A stretch of 64,000 bases of DNA from JBBPZA01 sp963728925 (GTDB taxonomy: Bacteria; Actinomycetota; Thermoleophilia; Solirubrobacterales; Solirubrobacteraceae): positions 58,421-122,420 of the forward strand of contig CAVSMB010000024.1 in the NCBI GenBank assembly GCA_963728925.1, in the 5' to 3' direction. Positions 8,480 through 16,230 of the stretch are shown one piece after another (position 1 is the first letter of the stretch; every line of letters starts with the position of its first letter). A program made the translations under genes and the position numbers. The notes under the pieces were generated by a model. It was not told the origin of the DNA, did not search any database, and saw only the letters and a program-made list of their open reading frames with translations.

Positions 8480-9814
8480 GTGTCCGGTGCGCCCCGCAAT
8501 GCGCCATGCCCGTGCGGGAGCGGGCGCAAGCACAAGCGCTGCTGCGGAGCGCGGTCACGCGCCGAGGCCGCGGACGTGCGCCGGGAAGAGCGCGTCGGGC
8601 GTGACACCGAGACGTGGGCGTTCGACGTGTTCGGCGAGGAGTTCGCTCGCGCGATCGAGGATCTTGGCGCCGACCTGCGCCGGCACGAGCAGCTCGACTG
8701 GATCCTGCTGCACTGGCTGCTGCTCGACCGCGAGCTGGCCGCCGGGGGCACGCCCGCCCAACGTTACGCAGCGCGTCCTGAGTTGAGCGCGGCTGACCGC
8801 GAGATCGCCGTGCGGATCGCCGCAGCGCGGCCGGGGATCCAGCGCGTGGTCGCCTGTGAGCCCGGGAGCTGGCTCGAGCTCGAGGATGTGCGCTGCGGCG
8901 AGCGAAGGCGTGTGCGCAGCGCGACCGTCTCGCGTGAGGCGGTCGTCTGGGACCTACTCGTCGCGCGCGTCATGCCGGGGCCCGCCAGCGCGTCGCTGTG
9001 GGGCCCGGTCGCGCTGTTCGCGCCCGGCGAGGAAGACGAGCTGCTCGACGAGCTCGGCCGACTGTCGGGCGGCGAGCGCGTCGAAGTTGCGCTGCGTCGC
9101 CACTGGCGCGAGCTCGTCACGTTCAGGCCGCCCAGCCGCGACCGGGTCCCCAAGACGTTGACCGTTGAAGGTGATCCGCTGATCGGCGGCCACGCAGCCT
9201 GGTGGATCGACGACGACGAGATCGCCTTCGACCTGCTTGCCACGATCCTCGAGTACGAAGGCGAGGGCGACGACCGCGCCGACGTGTTCGAGTGGCTGAT
9301 CCCGCGCGCCGAGGCGCTCACACGGCGCCCGACCCGCGGTGACGGCGCGCTCTACCTCGAGGCCACGTTCCCAGACCATCCGGGCATGGTCAGCGTCGCC
9401 ACCTTCCGGCTCTATGCCGACGCACTGGTCCTCTCGACGTACTCCGAGCGCCGCCTCGACCTCGCGACCGAGCTGATCGCTCGCCGGCTGCGCGGCCTCG
9501 CGCAGCTCGAGGAACGCGACGCCGCCCCAATCGGTCGCGCGCACCCTCCCGCCGCGCAGACCGCTCCCGCCCCGCTGCCGCCGGCAGTCACGGAGCAGTA
9601 CCTCAGCGAATGGCTCAACACGCCGCTGGAATGCCTCGACGGGCTCACGCCGCGCGTCGCAGCCCGCCGGCCAGATCACCGCGGCGAGCTCGAACGCCTG
9701 CTGCGCGGCATCGAGAACCGAGCCGCCCGCGCACGCGCGCGCGGCGAGCCCTGGCCGCAGGTCGAGTTCGTCCGGCACGAACTGGGCCACGGCGACGCCG
9801 AACTGGCCGCCTGA
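8480..9814 (+). CDS. SEC-C zinc-motif protein of unknown function, partner of the primase-helicase
   Basis: A 444-residue protein. The SEC-C motif lies at the extreme N-terminus (C10-P-C12, then C21-C22), a zinc site used for protein contact in SecA and in many defence-associated proteins. The rest is acidic alpha/beta sequence with no domain I recognise. Landmarks are WILLHWLLLDREL near 80, WWIDDDEIAFDLL near 240, and a Pro/Ala linker before a C-terminal helical domain (about 370-444). I chose GTG 8480 because the zinc motif starts nine residues in; GTG 8462 is an alternative. It lies 47 bases after the primase-helicase on the same strand, so a shared role is likely but unproven. Confidence 0.75.
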   Translation: MSGAPRNAPCPCGSGRKHKRCCGARSRAEAADVRREERVGRDTETWAFDVFGEEFARAIEDLGADLRRHEQLDWILLHWLLLDRELAAGGTPAQRYAARPELSAADREIAVRIAAARPGIQRVVACEPGSWLELEDVRCGERRRVRSATVSREAVVWDLLVARVMPGPASASLWGPVALFAPGEEDELLDELGRLSGGERVEVALRRHWRELVTFRPPSRDRVPKTLTVEGDPLIGGHAAWWIDDDEIAFDLLATILEYEGEGDDRADVFEWLIPRAEALTRRPTRGDGALYLEATFPDHPGMVSVATFRLYADALVLSTYSERRLDLATELIARRLRGLAQLEERDAAPIGRAHPPAAQTAPAPLPPAVTEQYLSEWLNTPLECLDGLTPRVAARRPDHRGELERLLRGIENRAARARARGEPWPQVEFVRHELGHGDAELAA

Positions 9815-9932
9815 ACCGTCGCGAGCGGTACTCGCCAGATCCCCGCGGCGTCACTCACCGAAGCCGACCTCGTCGGCGGCACCGCGACCTGAGCGGCCAC
9901 CGGCGAGACTGCTACACAGCGTCCTTGATGTC

Positions 9933-10163
9933 GTGGAGTTGCTGACCGCTTACGGGCGCTGGCCCGCCGGAACGGTCGGCACGATCATCGAGGCCGGCGA
10001 CACCTTCGCGCTCGTCGAGGTCGACGACGGCCGCGGACACGCGCCGGACTTCGTCAGCCTCCCGCACGACTCGCTCGCGGCCAGTGGCGCGCGAGTCACG
10101 CGCAGCCCCATGCGGAACGTGCGCCGACGCCGAGCAGTTGGCGCAGGCGGAAGGCGAAGTTGA
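9933..10163 (+). CDS. Short DUF4926-like protein with a chimeric C-terminus
   Basis: Residues 1-50 (ELLTAYGRWPAGTVGTIIEA, then DTFALVEVDDGRGHAPDFVS) look like the small beta-barrel DUF4926 family, a common companion of toxin-like genes. After about residue 50 the sequence becomes Arg-rich. That part is antisense to a coherent reading on the other strand (10096-10205), so the natural C-terminus seems to have been replaced by recombination. The 76-codon frame has a GTG start without a clear ribosome site. A functional product is doubtful. Confidence 0.4.
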   Translation: MELLTAYGRWPAGTVGTIIEAGDTFALVEVDDGRGHAPDFVSLPHDSLAASGARVTRSPMRNVRRRRAVGAGGRRS

Positions 10164-10366
10164 TCGGGGCGCGCGGGTCGGGCGTCTGCGCCTTGCCGGT
10201 GGCGAACGGTCTATGACGCGTGCCGCCGATATCTCGTTCCACGCCGCTCGCCCGTTCGCACCAGCCGACCGGCACGAACCAGGCGGTCGAGGATCGCGAG
10301 AGCCTCGCTTCGGTCGAGTCTGGTGGCCTCGCGAACGTCCGCGTTGCTGATGGGACCCTCGTCGGC
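10096..10366 (-). pseudogene. Two minus-strand winged-helix-like gene fragments
   Basis: Reading leftward, about 10366-10211 gives GLADEGPISNADVREATRLD, then RSEALAILDRLVRAGRLVRT, GERRGTRYRRHAS and a stop. This has the form of a C-terminal winged helix such as those on Schlafen-like ATPases. A second coherent piece at about 10205-10096 reads FATGKAQTPDPRAPINFAFR, then LRQLLGVGARSAWGCA and a stop. Neither has a start or a full domain. They show that this part of the island was assembled by repeated recombination. Confidence 0.35.
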
Positions 10367-13090
10367 GAGGCCTACGACAAGATCGTCGAGATCGTCCGGA
10401 CGTCCACACGTGGCTTCGCCGCGTTCGTGATGTGGTCGGGAGTTCGGCATCTCAAGGACGCACTCGCTGCCATGCGGGAACGTGGCGGACGGATCCGCTT
10501 GATCACGACCACCTACATGGGCGCGACCGAGAAGCGTGCGGTCGACGAGCTCGTGGCACTCGGTGCCGACGTGCGCGTCGCGTTCGACGCTCGGACGACG
10601 AAGCTGCACGCCAAGGCCTGGCTGCTCGAACGCGCGTCGGGCCTGAGCACTGCGTTCGTCGGCTCCTCGAATCTCTCTCACTCGGCGTTGTTCGATGGTC
10701 TGGAGTGGAACGTTCGGTTGTCGTCCGTGGACGCCGCACACGTAATCGATCGCGTGCGCATGACGTTTGAGAGCCATTGGGCATCCGAGCACTTCGAGCC
10801 ATACGACCCCGCGGTGAACGGCGACGAGCTTATTCAGGCACTTCGCGAGCACAACCGCCGCTCGCTCGGCGAGACGTCGACGATCTCGTTCGCGAACCTC
10901 GACGTACGCCCCTATCCACATCAGCAGCGGATGCTCGAAGCGCTCGCGGTCGAGCGCGACCGTCATGACCGCCACCGCAACCTCGTGGTCGCCGCAACGG
11001 GCACCGGTAAGACGGTCGTCGCCGCACTCGACTACCGCCAACTCCGCGCAAGCCGTGACGCCGACCTCTCGTTGCTCTTCGTTGCCCACCGTGAGCAGAT
11101 CCTCGATCAGTCGTTGGCGACCTACCGTGCGGTTCTTCGCGACGGCGCCTTCGGCGAAGTCCACGGAGGCGGACGCGTCGCCGAAGGTCGTCACGTCTTC
11201 GCGATGGTCCAGTCCCTTCAAGCGGACCGCCTCGAGCAGATCGCGCCCGACGCCTTTGACGTCGTCGTCGTCGACGAATTTCACCACGCAGCGGCCCACG
11301 ACCTACGATCGCCTGCTCAAGCATCTGCGGCCGGCCGAGCTCCTAGGTCTCACCGGAACGCCCGAGCGACTCGATGGGCAGGACGTAACGGAGTGGTTTG
11401 ATCAGCGAATCGCGGTCGAGCTTCGCCTCTGGGAAGCCGTAGACCAAGGCTTTCTCGTCCCCCTCCAGTACTTCGGCGTCGCAGACGGAACGGACCTCAG
11501 CCAGCTCACTTGGCGACGTGGCGGCTACGCACCAGAGGAGCTCAGCAATCTGTTCTCGAACGATGATCTGCGTGTCGCCAAACTCCTCGAGGCGATCAGA
11601 CGCATCGTCCTCGACCCGGGATCGATGCGCGCACTCGGCTTCTGCGTGTCGAAAGAGCACGCGCGCTACATGGCGCGAAAGTTCACGGACGCCGGGCTGA
11701 CCAGCGTCGCGCTGACTGGCGACGATCCCGCCGAGACGCGCGCTCAAGGCCTGAGCGCCCTGCAGTCGGGCAAGTACCGCTGCATCTTCTCCGTCGAGGT
11801 GCTCGGCGAGGGCGTGGGCGTGCCGAACGTCGACTGTCTGCTGCTACTCAGACCGACGGCGTCGGCGACGGTGTTCACGCAGCAGTTGGGCCGCGGCCTC
11901 CGTCGGGCTGCCGGCAAGAGTCACCTGACCGTGATCGACCTCGTCGGACAGCACCGTCGTGAGTTCCGCTTCGAAGACCGGCTGCGAGCGATCGTTGATG
12001 CCAAGCGGGGCAGCGTTCTTGACCAGGTTCGCGCCGACTTCCCGTTCCTCCCGGCCGGGTGCACGGTGGACCTGGATCGACAGAGCCGCGACATCGTCCT
12101 CGACAACCTCAGAGCTGCCGTGAGCCGGTCCCGCTGGACGACACTCGTGGCCGACCTGCACGCGGAACCCGACGGACTGCGGTTGCGCGACTTCGTCGAT
12201 CGCCACGATCATCGGTTGGAGGACATCTACCGTCAGCGTGATCGCGGCTGGACGCGGCTTCGGCGCGCGGCGGGCCATGCGACTGCTGCGCCGACCGAGC
12301 CGGAGCTCGAGAAGCGCACGCTCAACGCACTCGGGCGGCTGACGCACATCGAGGACCCCGAGCGCGTTGAGTTCTACCGGCGGCTGCTTCAGATCGAGCT
12401 TTCCCCGCGAGTCGAGACCCTTTCAGAGCGCGAGCGCCGTCTGGTGACCATGCTCGCCTGGGGCCTGGGCTCAGGTGACTCCGCGCGGGATTCGCTGTCC
12501 GAGTACTTCGCAGCCTTGTGGCGCGAGGCGGCCGTCCGCCAAGAGCTCCTGGAGCTCCTCGACACGCTCGACGCCAGGTCACGGACGCGGGCGGCTCCGT
12601 CGGTCCTGCCTGTAGAGATTCCCCTCACGCTGCACGCTCAGTACTCGCGGCAGGAGGTCGTTGCGGCGCTCGGCTATTCGGACGGCGTCAGCCGAAGGTC
12701 ACCCAGGGCGGGATCCTCTGGGTTCCGCAGGCCCACAGCGACGTGTTCTTCATCGACCTCCACAAAGCCGAGCGCGACTACTCCCGTCGACGATGTACTG
12801 CGACTGCGCGATCAACCGCGAGCTCTTCCATTTGGGAGTCGCAGTTGCGTCAGACGCCCGAGCAGCCCACGGTCAAGCGCTACATCAACCACCAGGTGCA
12901 AGAAACGCGCGTGCTGCTCTTCGTCCGTGAGCGCAAGACCTTCGAGCTCGGCACGACCCCGTTCACGTTTCTTGGTCCGGTCACCTACGTGGACCATCGA
13001 GGTGAGCGGCCCGCGGCCTTCACATGGCGGCTGCCCTCGCCGATGCCCGGGGAGCTCTTCGAAACGGCTCGAAGTGTCGCCGCCGCGTAG
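10350..13090 (+). pseudogene. PLD-nuclease/DEAD helicase/DUF3427 defence-type protein, 5'-truncated and frameshifted
   Basis: Read across frames this is a roughly 900-residue nuclease-helicase. It starts with a phospholipase-D-like domain (FVMWSGVRHL, TTKLHAKAWLLE, FVGSSNLSHSAL), then an SF2 helicase with Walker A AATGTGKTVVAAL, VVVDEFHHAAA, LLGLTGTPERLDG, FSVEVLGEGVGVP and QQLGRGLRR, and a C-terminal DUF3427 region (ILWVPQAHSDVFFID... VKRYINHQVQETRVLLFVRE). Frame changes occur near 11297, 12689, 12784 and 12832. The usual N-terminal 100 or so residues are missing, and the open frame before 10350 is antisense to a winged-helix fragment. Intact relatives are restriction-like or phage-defence candidates. 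Here it is probably dead. Confidence 0.75.
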
Positions 13091-13092
13091 CG

Positions 13093-13123
13093 TGCCAACA
13101 CCGTGTTGGCGGAAATGTTGGCG
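13093..13123. repeat. Right arm-type repeat, candidate integrase-binding site
   Basis: It matches 5156-5186 at 27 of 31 positions, with the same inverted-direct-direct array of the 8-mer TGTTGGCG (13094-13100 inverted and one base short, 13104-13111, 13116-13123). It lies 64 bases inside the right att repeat. Confidence 0.55.
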
Positions 13124-13186
13124 AGTCCCCGCCCAAGCCCACTATCCCCAACCAAGAAAACCACCCATTTCCAGCCCAAACCCAAG

Positions 13187-13228
13187 AGCCGACGCCCGGA
13201 CTCGAACCGGGGACCCCTTCATTACGAG
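13187..13228 (-). repeat. Right attachment repeat (within the intact tRNA-Thr)
   Basis: This is the 42-bp partner of 4996-5037. It begins exactly at the tRNA discriminator base and ends in the anticodon loop, so integration kept a complete tRNA gene on the right. Confidence 0.9.
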
Positions 13229-13259
13229 TGAAGTGCTCTACCAGCTGAGCTACGTCGGC
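13187..13259 (-). tRNA. tRNA-Thr (anticodon CGU)
   Basis: The minus strand folds as a standard tRNA. A 7-bp acceptor GCCGACG pairs with CGTCGGC. It has a D arm GCTC...GAGC, an anticodon stem CTTCA/TGAAG around loop CTCGTAA (anticodon CGT, reading ACG), and a T arm CCCGG-TTCGAGT-CCGGG. The discriminator is U and CCA is not encoded. The 3' half is the island attachment core. A possible -10 (TACGAT, minus strand, 13269-13274) lies just upstream. Confidence 0.95.
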
Positions 13260-13309
13260 GCCGGTACCATCGTACCGACGAGGATCTCCGGTGCGAGAAT
13301 CGCCCTGGG

Positions 13310-14281
13310 ATGACCGCGCCGGTCGAGCTCCCCAGCGGGACCGTCACCTTCCTGTTCACCGACATCGAGGGTTCGACCCGGTTGCTCAAGCAGCTGGGTG
13401 GCCGGTACGTCGAGGCGCTCGCTCACCCTCGGCAGGTCCTGCGCACCGCGTTCGAGGACCACGGAGGGCACGAGTTCGGGACCGCGGGGGACGCCATGTT
13501 CGTCGCCTTTCGGCGGGCGCGGGACGCGGTCGCCGCGGCGGCGGGCGGACAGCTCGCGCTCGCCGGACAGCGCTGGCCGGGCGGGGCGGAGCTGCGGGTG
13601 CGCATGGGGCTGCACACCGGCGAGCCCGACGTCGACGAGGCGAACTACGCCGGCTTGGGCGTTCACAAGGCCGCCGGGATCTCGACGGCCGGTCACGGCG
13701 GTCAGGTGCTGCTGTCGAGCACGACCCGGGAGCTCGTCGCGGACGACCTTCCCGAGAGCCTTACCCTGAGAGCGAGCGGCATTCGCTTGCGGCGCGAGGC
13801 GCTCAGCGGCGCCGACGCCCTCACGCCGAGCGAGCAGCGGATCGCCGACATGGCTGCGACGGGACTAGCCAACGCAGACATCGCCCAGGAGCTCTTCCTG
13901 ACCGTCAAGACGGTCGAGATGCACCTCACTGCGGCCTACCGCAAGCTCGATATCCGCCGCCGCTCCGAGCTGGCAGAGGCGCTCGGAAGCAAACCTAGGG
14001 GCACGGTCCAGGGGTTTCCACGTCGAATCGCAGCCTCGGGGCGATCACCGTTGCGGCCATGTTCAATCCAGAGACGACACCTCCGCCCACCCGCCGCCCA
14101 CGACCGTCCCGCACTCAGCCGGCCCCGCCGCGCCCTGCGCCTTCCGATGCTCCCTCATGGGGCTCGAGCATTCTCCAGGCGCTGGGCTACGCCTCTGCAC
14201 TGGGCCTCATGCTCCCGCCGCACTTCTAGTCGAAGGCGTGAGGCGGGACGCCCGTTGAGCTACGTCGGCGCCGCATCGTAG
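13310..14281 (+). CDS. Class III cyclase domain fused directly to a LuxR-type HTH
   Basis: Residues 8-150 are a class III adenylate/guanylate cyclase homology domain (VTFLFTDIEGSTRLL, AGDAMFVAF, LRVRMGLHTGEPD). From about 165 a LuxR HTH follows (EALTPSEQR-like start, then QRIADMAATGLANADIAQEL and KTVEMHLTAAYRKLDI). In the large LuxR regulators of this lineage an AAA ATPase and a repeat region separate these parts. Here LPESLTLRASGIRLRREALS joins them directly, as expected after an internal deletion of a large gene. The tail after about residue 232 is low-complexity and probably not native. It could be a working small regulator or a remnant. Confidence 0.6.
   Translation: MTAPVELPSGTVTFLFTDIEGSTRLLKQLGGRYVEALAHPRQVLRTAFEDHGGHEFGTAGDAMFVAFRRARDAVAAAAGGQLALAGQRWPGGAELRVRMGLHTGEPDVDEANYAGLGVHKAAGISTAGHGGQVLLSSTTRELVADDLPESLTLRASGIRLRREALSGADALTPSEQRIADMAATGLANADIAQELFLTVKTVEMHLTAAYRKLDIRRRSELAEALGSKPRGTVQGFPRRIAASGRSPLRPCSIQRRHLRPPAAHDRPALSRPRRALRLPMLPHGARAFSRRWATPLHWASCSRRTSSRRREAGRPLSYVGAAS
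14059..14229 (+). CDS. Possible 56-residue proline-rich small protein
   Basis: This ATG-started frame lies within the 3' tail of the cyclase-HTH frame but in a different phase. It encodes MFNPETTPPPTRRP, a Pro/Arg-rich stretch and a hydrophobic end SWGSSILQALGYASALGLML. No clear ribosome site is seen. It may be more real than the tail of the overlapping longer frame, but the support is thin. Confidence 0.25.
   Translation: MFNPETTPPPTRRPRPSRTQPAPPRPAPSDAPSWGSSILQALGYASALGLMLPPHF
14256..14273 (-). repeat. 18-bp copy of the tRNA-Thr 5' end
   Basis: The 18 bases are identical to 13246-13263, which hold the start of the tRNA-Thr gene (acceptor 5' strand, part of the D arm) and a few bases before it. 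It brackets the cyclase-HTH ORF about 1 kb from the intact tRNA, suggesting a second rearrangement at this locus. Confidence 0.6.
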
Positions 14282-14308
14282 CGACGCTCCCGTAGGCTGC
14301 AACGGCTG

Positions 14309-15688
14309 ATGGACGAGCGCTACGAGGTCCTCGACGTCGCCGCCCGGCTCGCGCGCGAGCACCTCGACGGACTGCCCACGCGGCACGTCGGGCCGCGAGC
14401 CGGCGTGGAGGAGCTGCGCGAGCGGCTCGCCGTCGAGCTGCGCGACGGCGGCGAGGATCCACGAACGGTCGTCGAGGAGCTCGCCCACGCCGTCGAGCCG
14501 GGGCTGGTCGCCTCCGCCGGCCCGCGCTACTTCGGCTTCGTCGTCGGCGGGTCGGTTCCCGCCGCGCTGGCCGCCGACTGGCTCACCTCGACGTGGGATC
14601 AGAACGCCGGCGGCTTCACCGTCGCGCCGGCGCTCTCGGTCGTCGAGGAGGTCGCCGCCGCGTGGGTTCGCGAGCTGCTCGGCGTGCCGCCGGACAGCGG
14701 GCTGGGCTTCGTCACGGGCTGCCAGATGGCCCACGTCACCTGCCTCGCCGCGGCGCGCCACGCGATCCTCCGCGACGCGGGCTGGGACGCCGAGACTGGA
14801 GGCCTCCAGGGCGCGCCGCGGGTACGCGTCCTCGCGACCGCCCAGGCGCACGTGACCGTTCAGGTCGCCTGCCGGCTGCTCGGATTCGGGACGGACTCGA
14901 TCCGGGCGGTCGCTACGGACGGCCAGGGCCGGATGTCGCCGCGTGAGCTGCGCGCCGCGCTCGCCGAGGGCGACGGCCCGGCGATCGTCTGCGCGCAGGC
15001 CGGCGAGATCAACACCGGCGCCTTCGACCCGTTCCCCGAGATCGTCGCCGCCTGCCGCGAGGCCGGCGCGTGGTGCCACGTCGACGGCGCCTTCGGGCTG
15101 TGGGCCGCCGCGAGCCCGACGCGCCGCGCGCTCATCGAGGGCTTCCAGGACGCCGACTCGTGGGCAACGGACGGGCACAAGTGGCTCAACGTCCCCTACG
15201 ACTGCGGGATCGCGATCGTCGCCGACGCCGCCGCCCACCGCGCTGCGATGAGCTCGACGAGCGCCTACATCCCGCGTTCGGACGAGGACCTGCCGTGGGG
15301 CTATGACTGGACTCCCGAGTTCTCGCGCCGCGCCCGCGGAGTGCCGGTCTACGCCGCGCTGCGCGCGCTCGGGCGCGACGGGGTCGCCGCGCTCGTCGAC
15401 CGCTGCTGCGACCACGCCGCCCGCATCGCCGACCGCTTGCGCGGCGAGCCCGGCGTCGAGGTCGTCAACGACGTCGTCCTCAACCAGGTCCTCGTCCGCT
15501 TCGAGGACGACGACGCGGTCACCGAGAGGGTCATCGCGCGCGTCCAGGACGAGGGCACGTGCTGGCTCAGCGGCAGCCGCTTCGAGGGCCGCGGCGTGAT
15601 GCGCGTCTCCGTCGTCGGCTGGCAGACGACGACGGAGGACGCGGACCGCGCGGCGGAGGCGATCGTCGAGGCGGCCCGGGCGCACTGA
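14309..15688 (+). CDS. PLP-dependent group II decarboxylase-like aminotransferase-fold protein
   Basis: A 459-residue fold-type I PLP enzyme of the aromatic-amino-acid/glutamate decarboxylase group. The Schiff-base lysine is K291 in TDGHKWLNVPYDCG. The Asp that contacts the pyridine nitrogen is D259 in CHVDGAFG, and SAGPRYFGFVVGG (69-81) is the usual N-terminal block. Length is typical. It probably decarboxylates or cleaves an amino acid in the cytoplasm, but specificity cannot be read from sequence. No operon partner is seen, and the downstream SnoaL-like gene is convergent. Confidence 0.8.
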   Translation: MDERYEVLDVAARLAREHLDGLPTRHVGPRAGVEELRERLAVELRDGGEDPRTVVEELAHAVEPGLVASAGPRYFGFVVGGSVPAALAADWLTSTWDQNAGGFTVAPALSVVEEVAAAWVRELLGVPPDSGLGFVTGCQMAHVTCLAAARHAILRDAGWDAETGGLQGAPRVRVLATAQAHVTVQVACRLLGFGTDSIRAVATDGQGRMSPRELRAALAEGDGPAIVCAQAGEINTGAFDPFPEIVAACREAGAWCHVDGAFGLWAAASPTRRALIEGFQDADSWATDGHKWLNVPYDCGIAIVADAAAHRAAMSSTSAYIPRSDEDLPWGYDWTPEFSRRARGVPVYAALRALGRDGVAALVDRCCDHAARIADRLRGEPGVEVVNDVVLNQVLVRFEDDDAVTERVIARVQDEGTCWLSGSRFEGRGVMRVSVVGWQTTTEDADRAAEAIVEAARAH

Positions 15689-15707
15689 TCGGGCGGCCCT
15701 CGCGCGC

Positions 15708-16070
15708 TCAGCCCTCCGGCTGCTCCAGGAACCCGACGACGTCGCGCAGCCGGCCGTCGACGGCGATCATGCCGACGTCGCGGCCCACAGCGACCGCGTC
15801 GCCGCCGTCGGGGACCAGGTGCCAGGTGAAGCGCACGCGGTCGTGGTGGGCCTCGGGCGCGCCCGCGAGCACGAAGCCGTGGCCGGGGTACTGGGCCTGA
15901 GCGCCGGCGATCAGCGCGGCGATGCCGTCCTGGCCCTCGCCCTCCATCAGCGGGTCGACGTAGGTGGCGTCATCGGTCACGACCTCGGCGACGAGCGCGC
16001 GGCGGCGCTCGGGGTCGGTCTCGTTCCACATCGCGATGTAGCCGTCGATCAGGGTGGTCACGTCGGTCAT
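15708..16070 (-). CDS. SnoaL-like/NTF2-fold protein
   Basis: A 120-residue protein with NTF2-like cone-fold features: an N-terminal helix LIDGYIAMWNETDPERRRAL, VTDDATYVDPLMEGEG, FTWHLVPDGG and a final VVGFLEQPEG strand. Members act as small hydrolases, cyclases or ligand-binding proteins, and the exact role cannot be told. The ATG at 16070 is chosen because GGAGG lies seven bases upstream; the ATG at 16076 would be too close. It stands alone, convergent with the PLP enzyme. Confidence 0.75.
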   Translation of the reverse strand: MTDVTTLIDGYIAMWNETDPERRRALVAEVVTDDATYVDPLMEGEGQDGIAALIAGAQAQYPGHGFVLAGAPEAHHDRVRFTWHLVPDGGDAVAVGRDVGMIAVDGRLRDVVGFLEQPEG

Positions 16071-16230
16071 GTGCATACCTCCGGGAATGGCGGTCGGTCG
16101 GGTGATGGCGTGACGGTGCCATCCGGCCCGACGCCGGTCCATTCCCTCCGAGGTAACGGGCGGGCACTCCTTACGCGGCTCTCAGCATCACTTTCGGCCC
16201 GCGTTAGGACCCCGCGCTCTACTCGCTCCA

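Larger units (their letters stand above)
4996..13228. mobile_element. 8.2-kb genomic island integrated in tRNA-Thr(CGU), carrying conflict-system genes
   Basis: A 42-bp perfect direct repeat of the tRNA 3' half occurs at 4996-5037 and 13187-13228. The right copy belongs to the intact tRNA gene and the left copy is the displaced original 3' end. This is the classic footprint of tyrosine-recombinase integration at a tRNA anticodon/T-arm core. Similar 31-bp repeats lie inside both ends (5156-5186 and 13093-13123). Between them lie a toxin/antitoxin-like pair, a primase-helicase, a SEC-C protein, gene scraps and a broken PLD-helicase. No integrase, excisionase or relaxase is visible, so mobility would need help in trans. 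Confidence 0.85.

Noticed and set aside
14207..15685. 492-codon minus-strand frame over the PLP decarboxylase
   Set aside because: Shadow of a gene with an intact PLP lysine motif.
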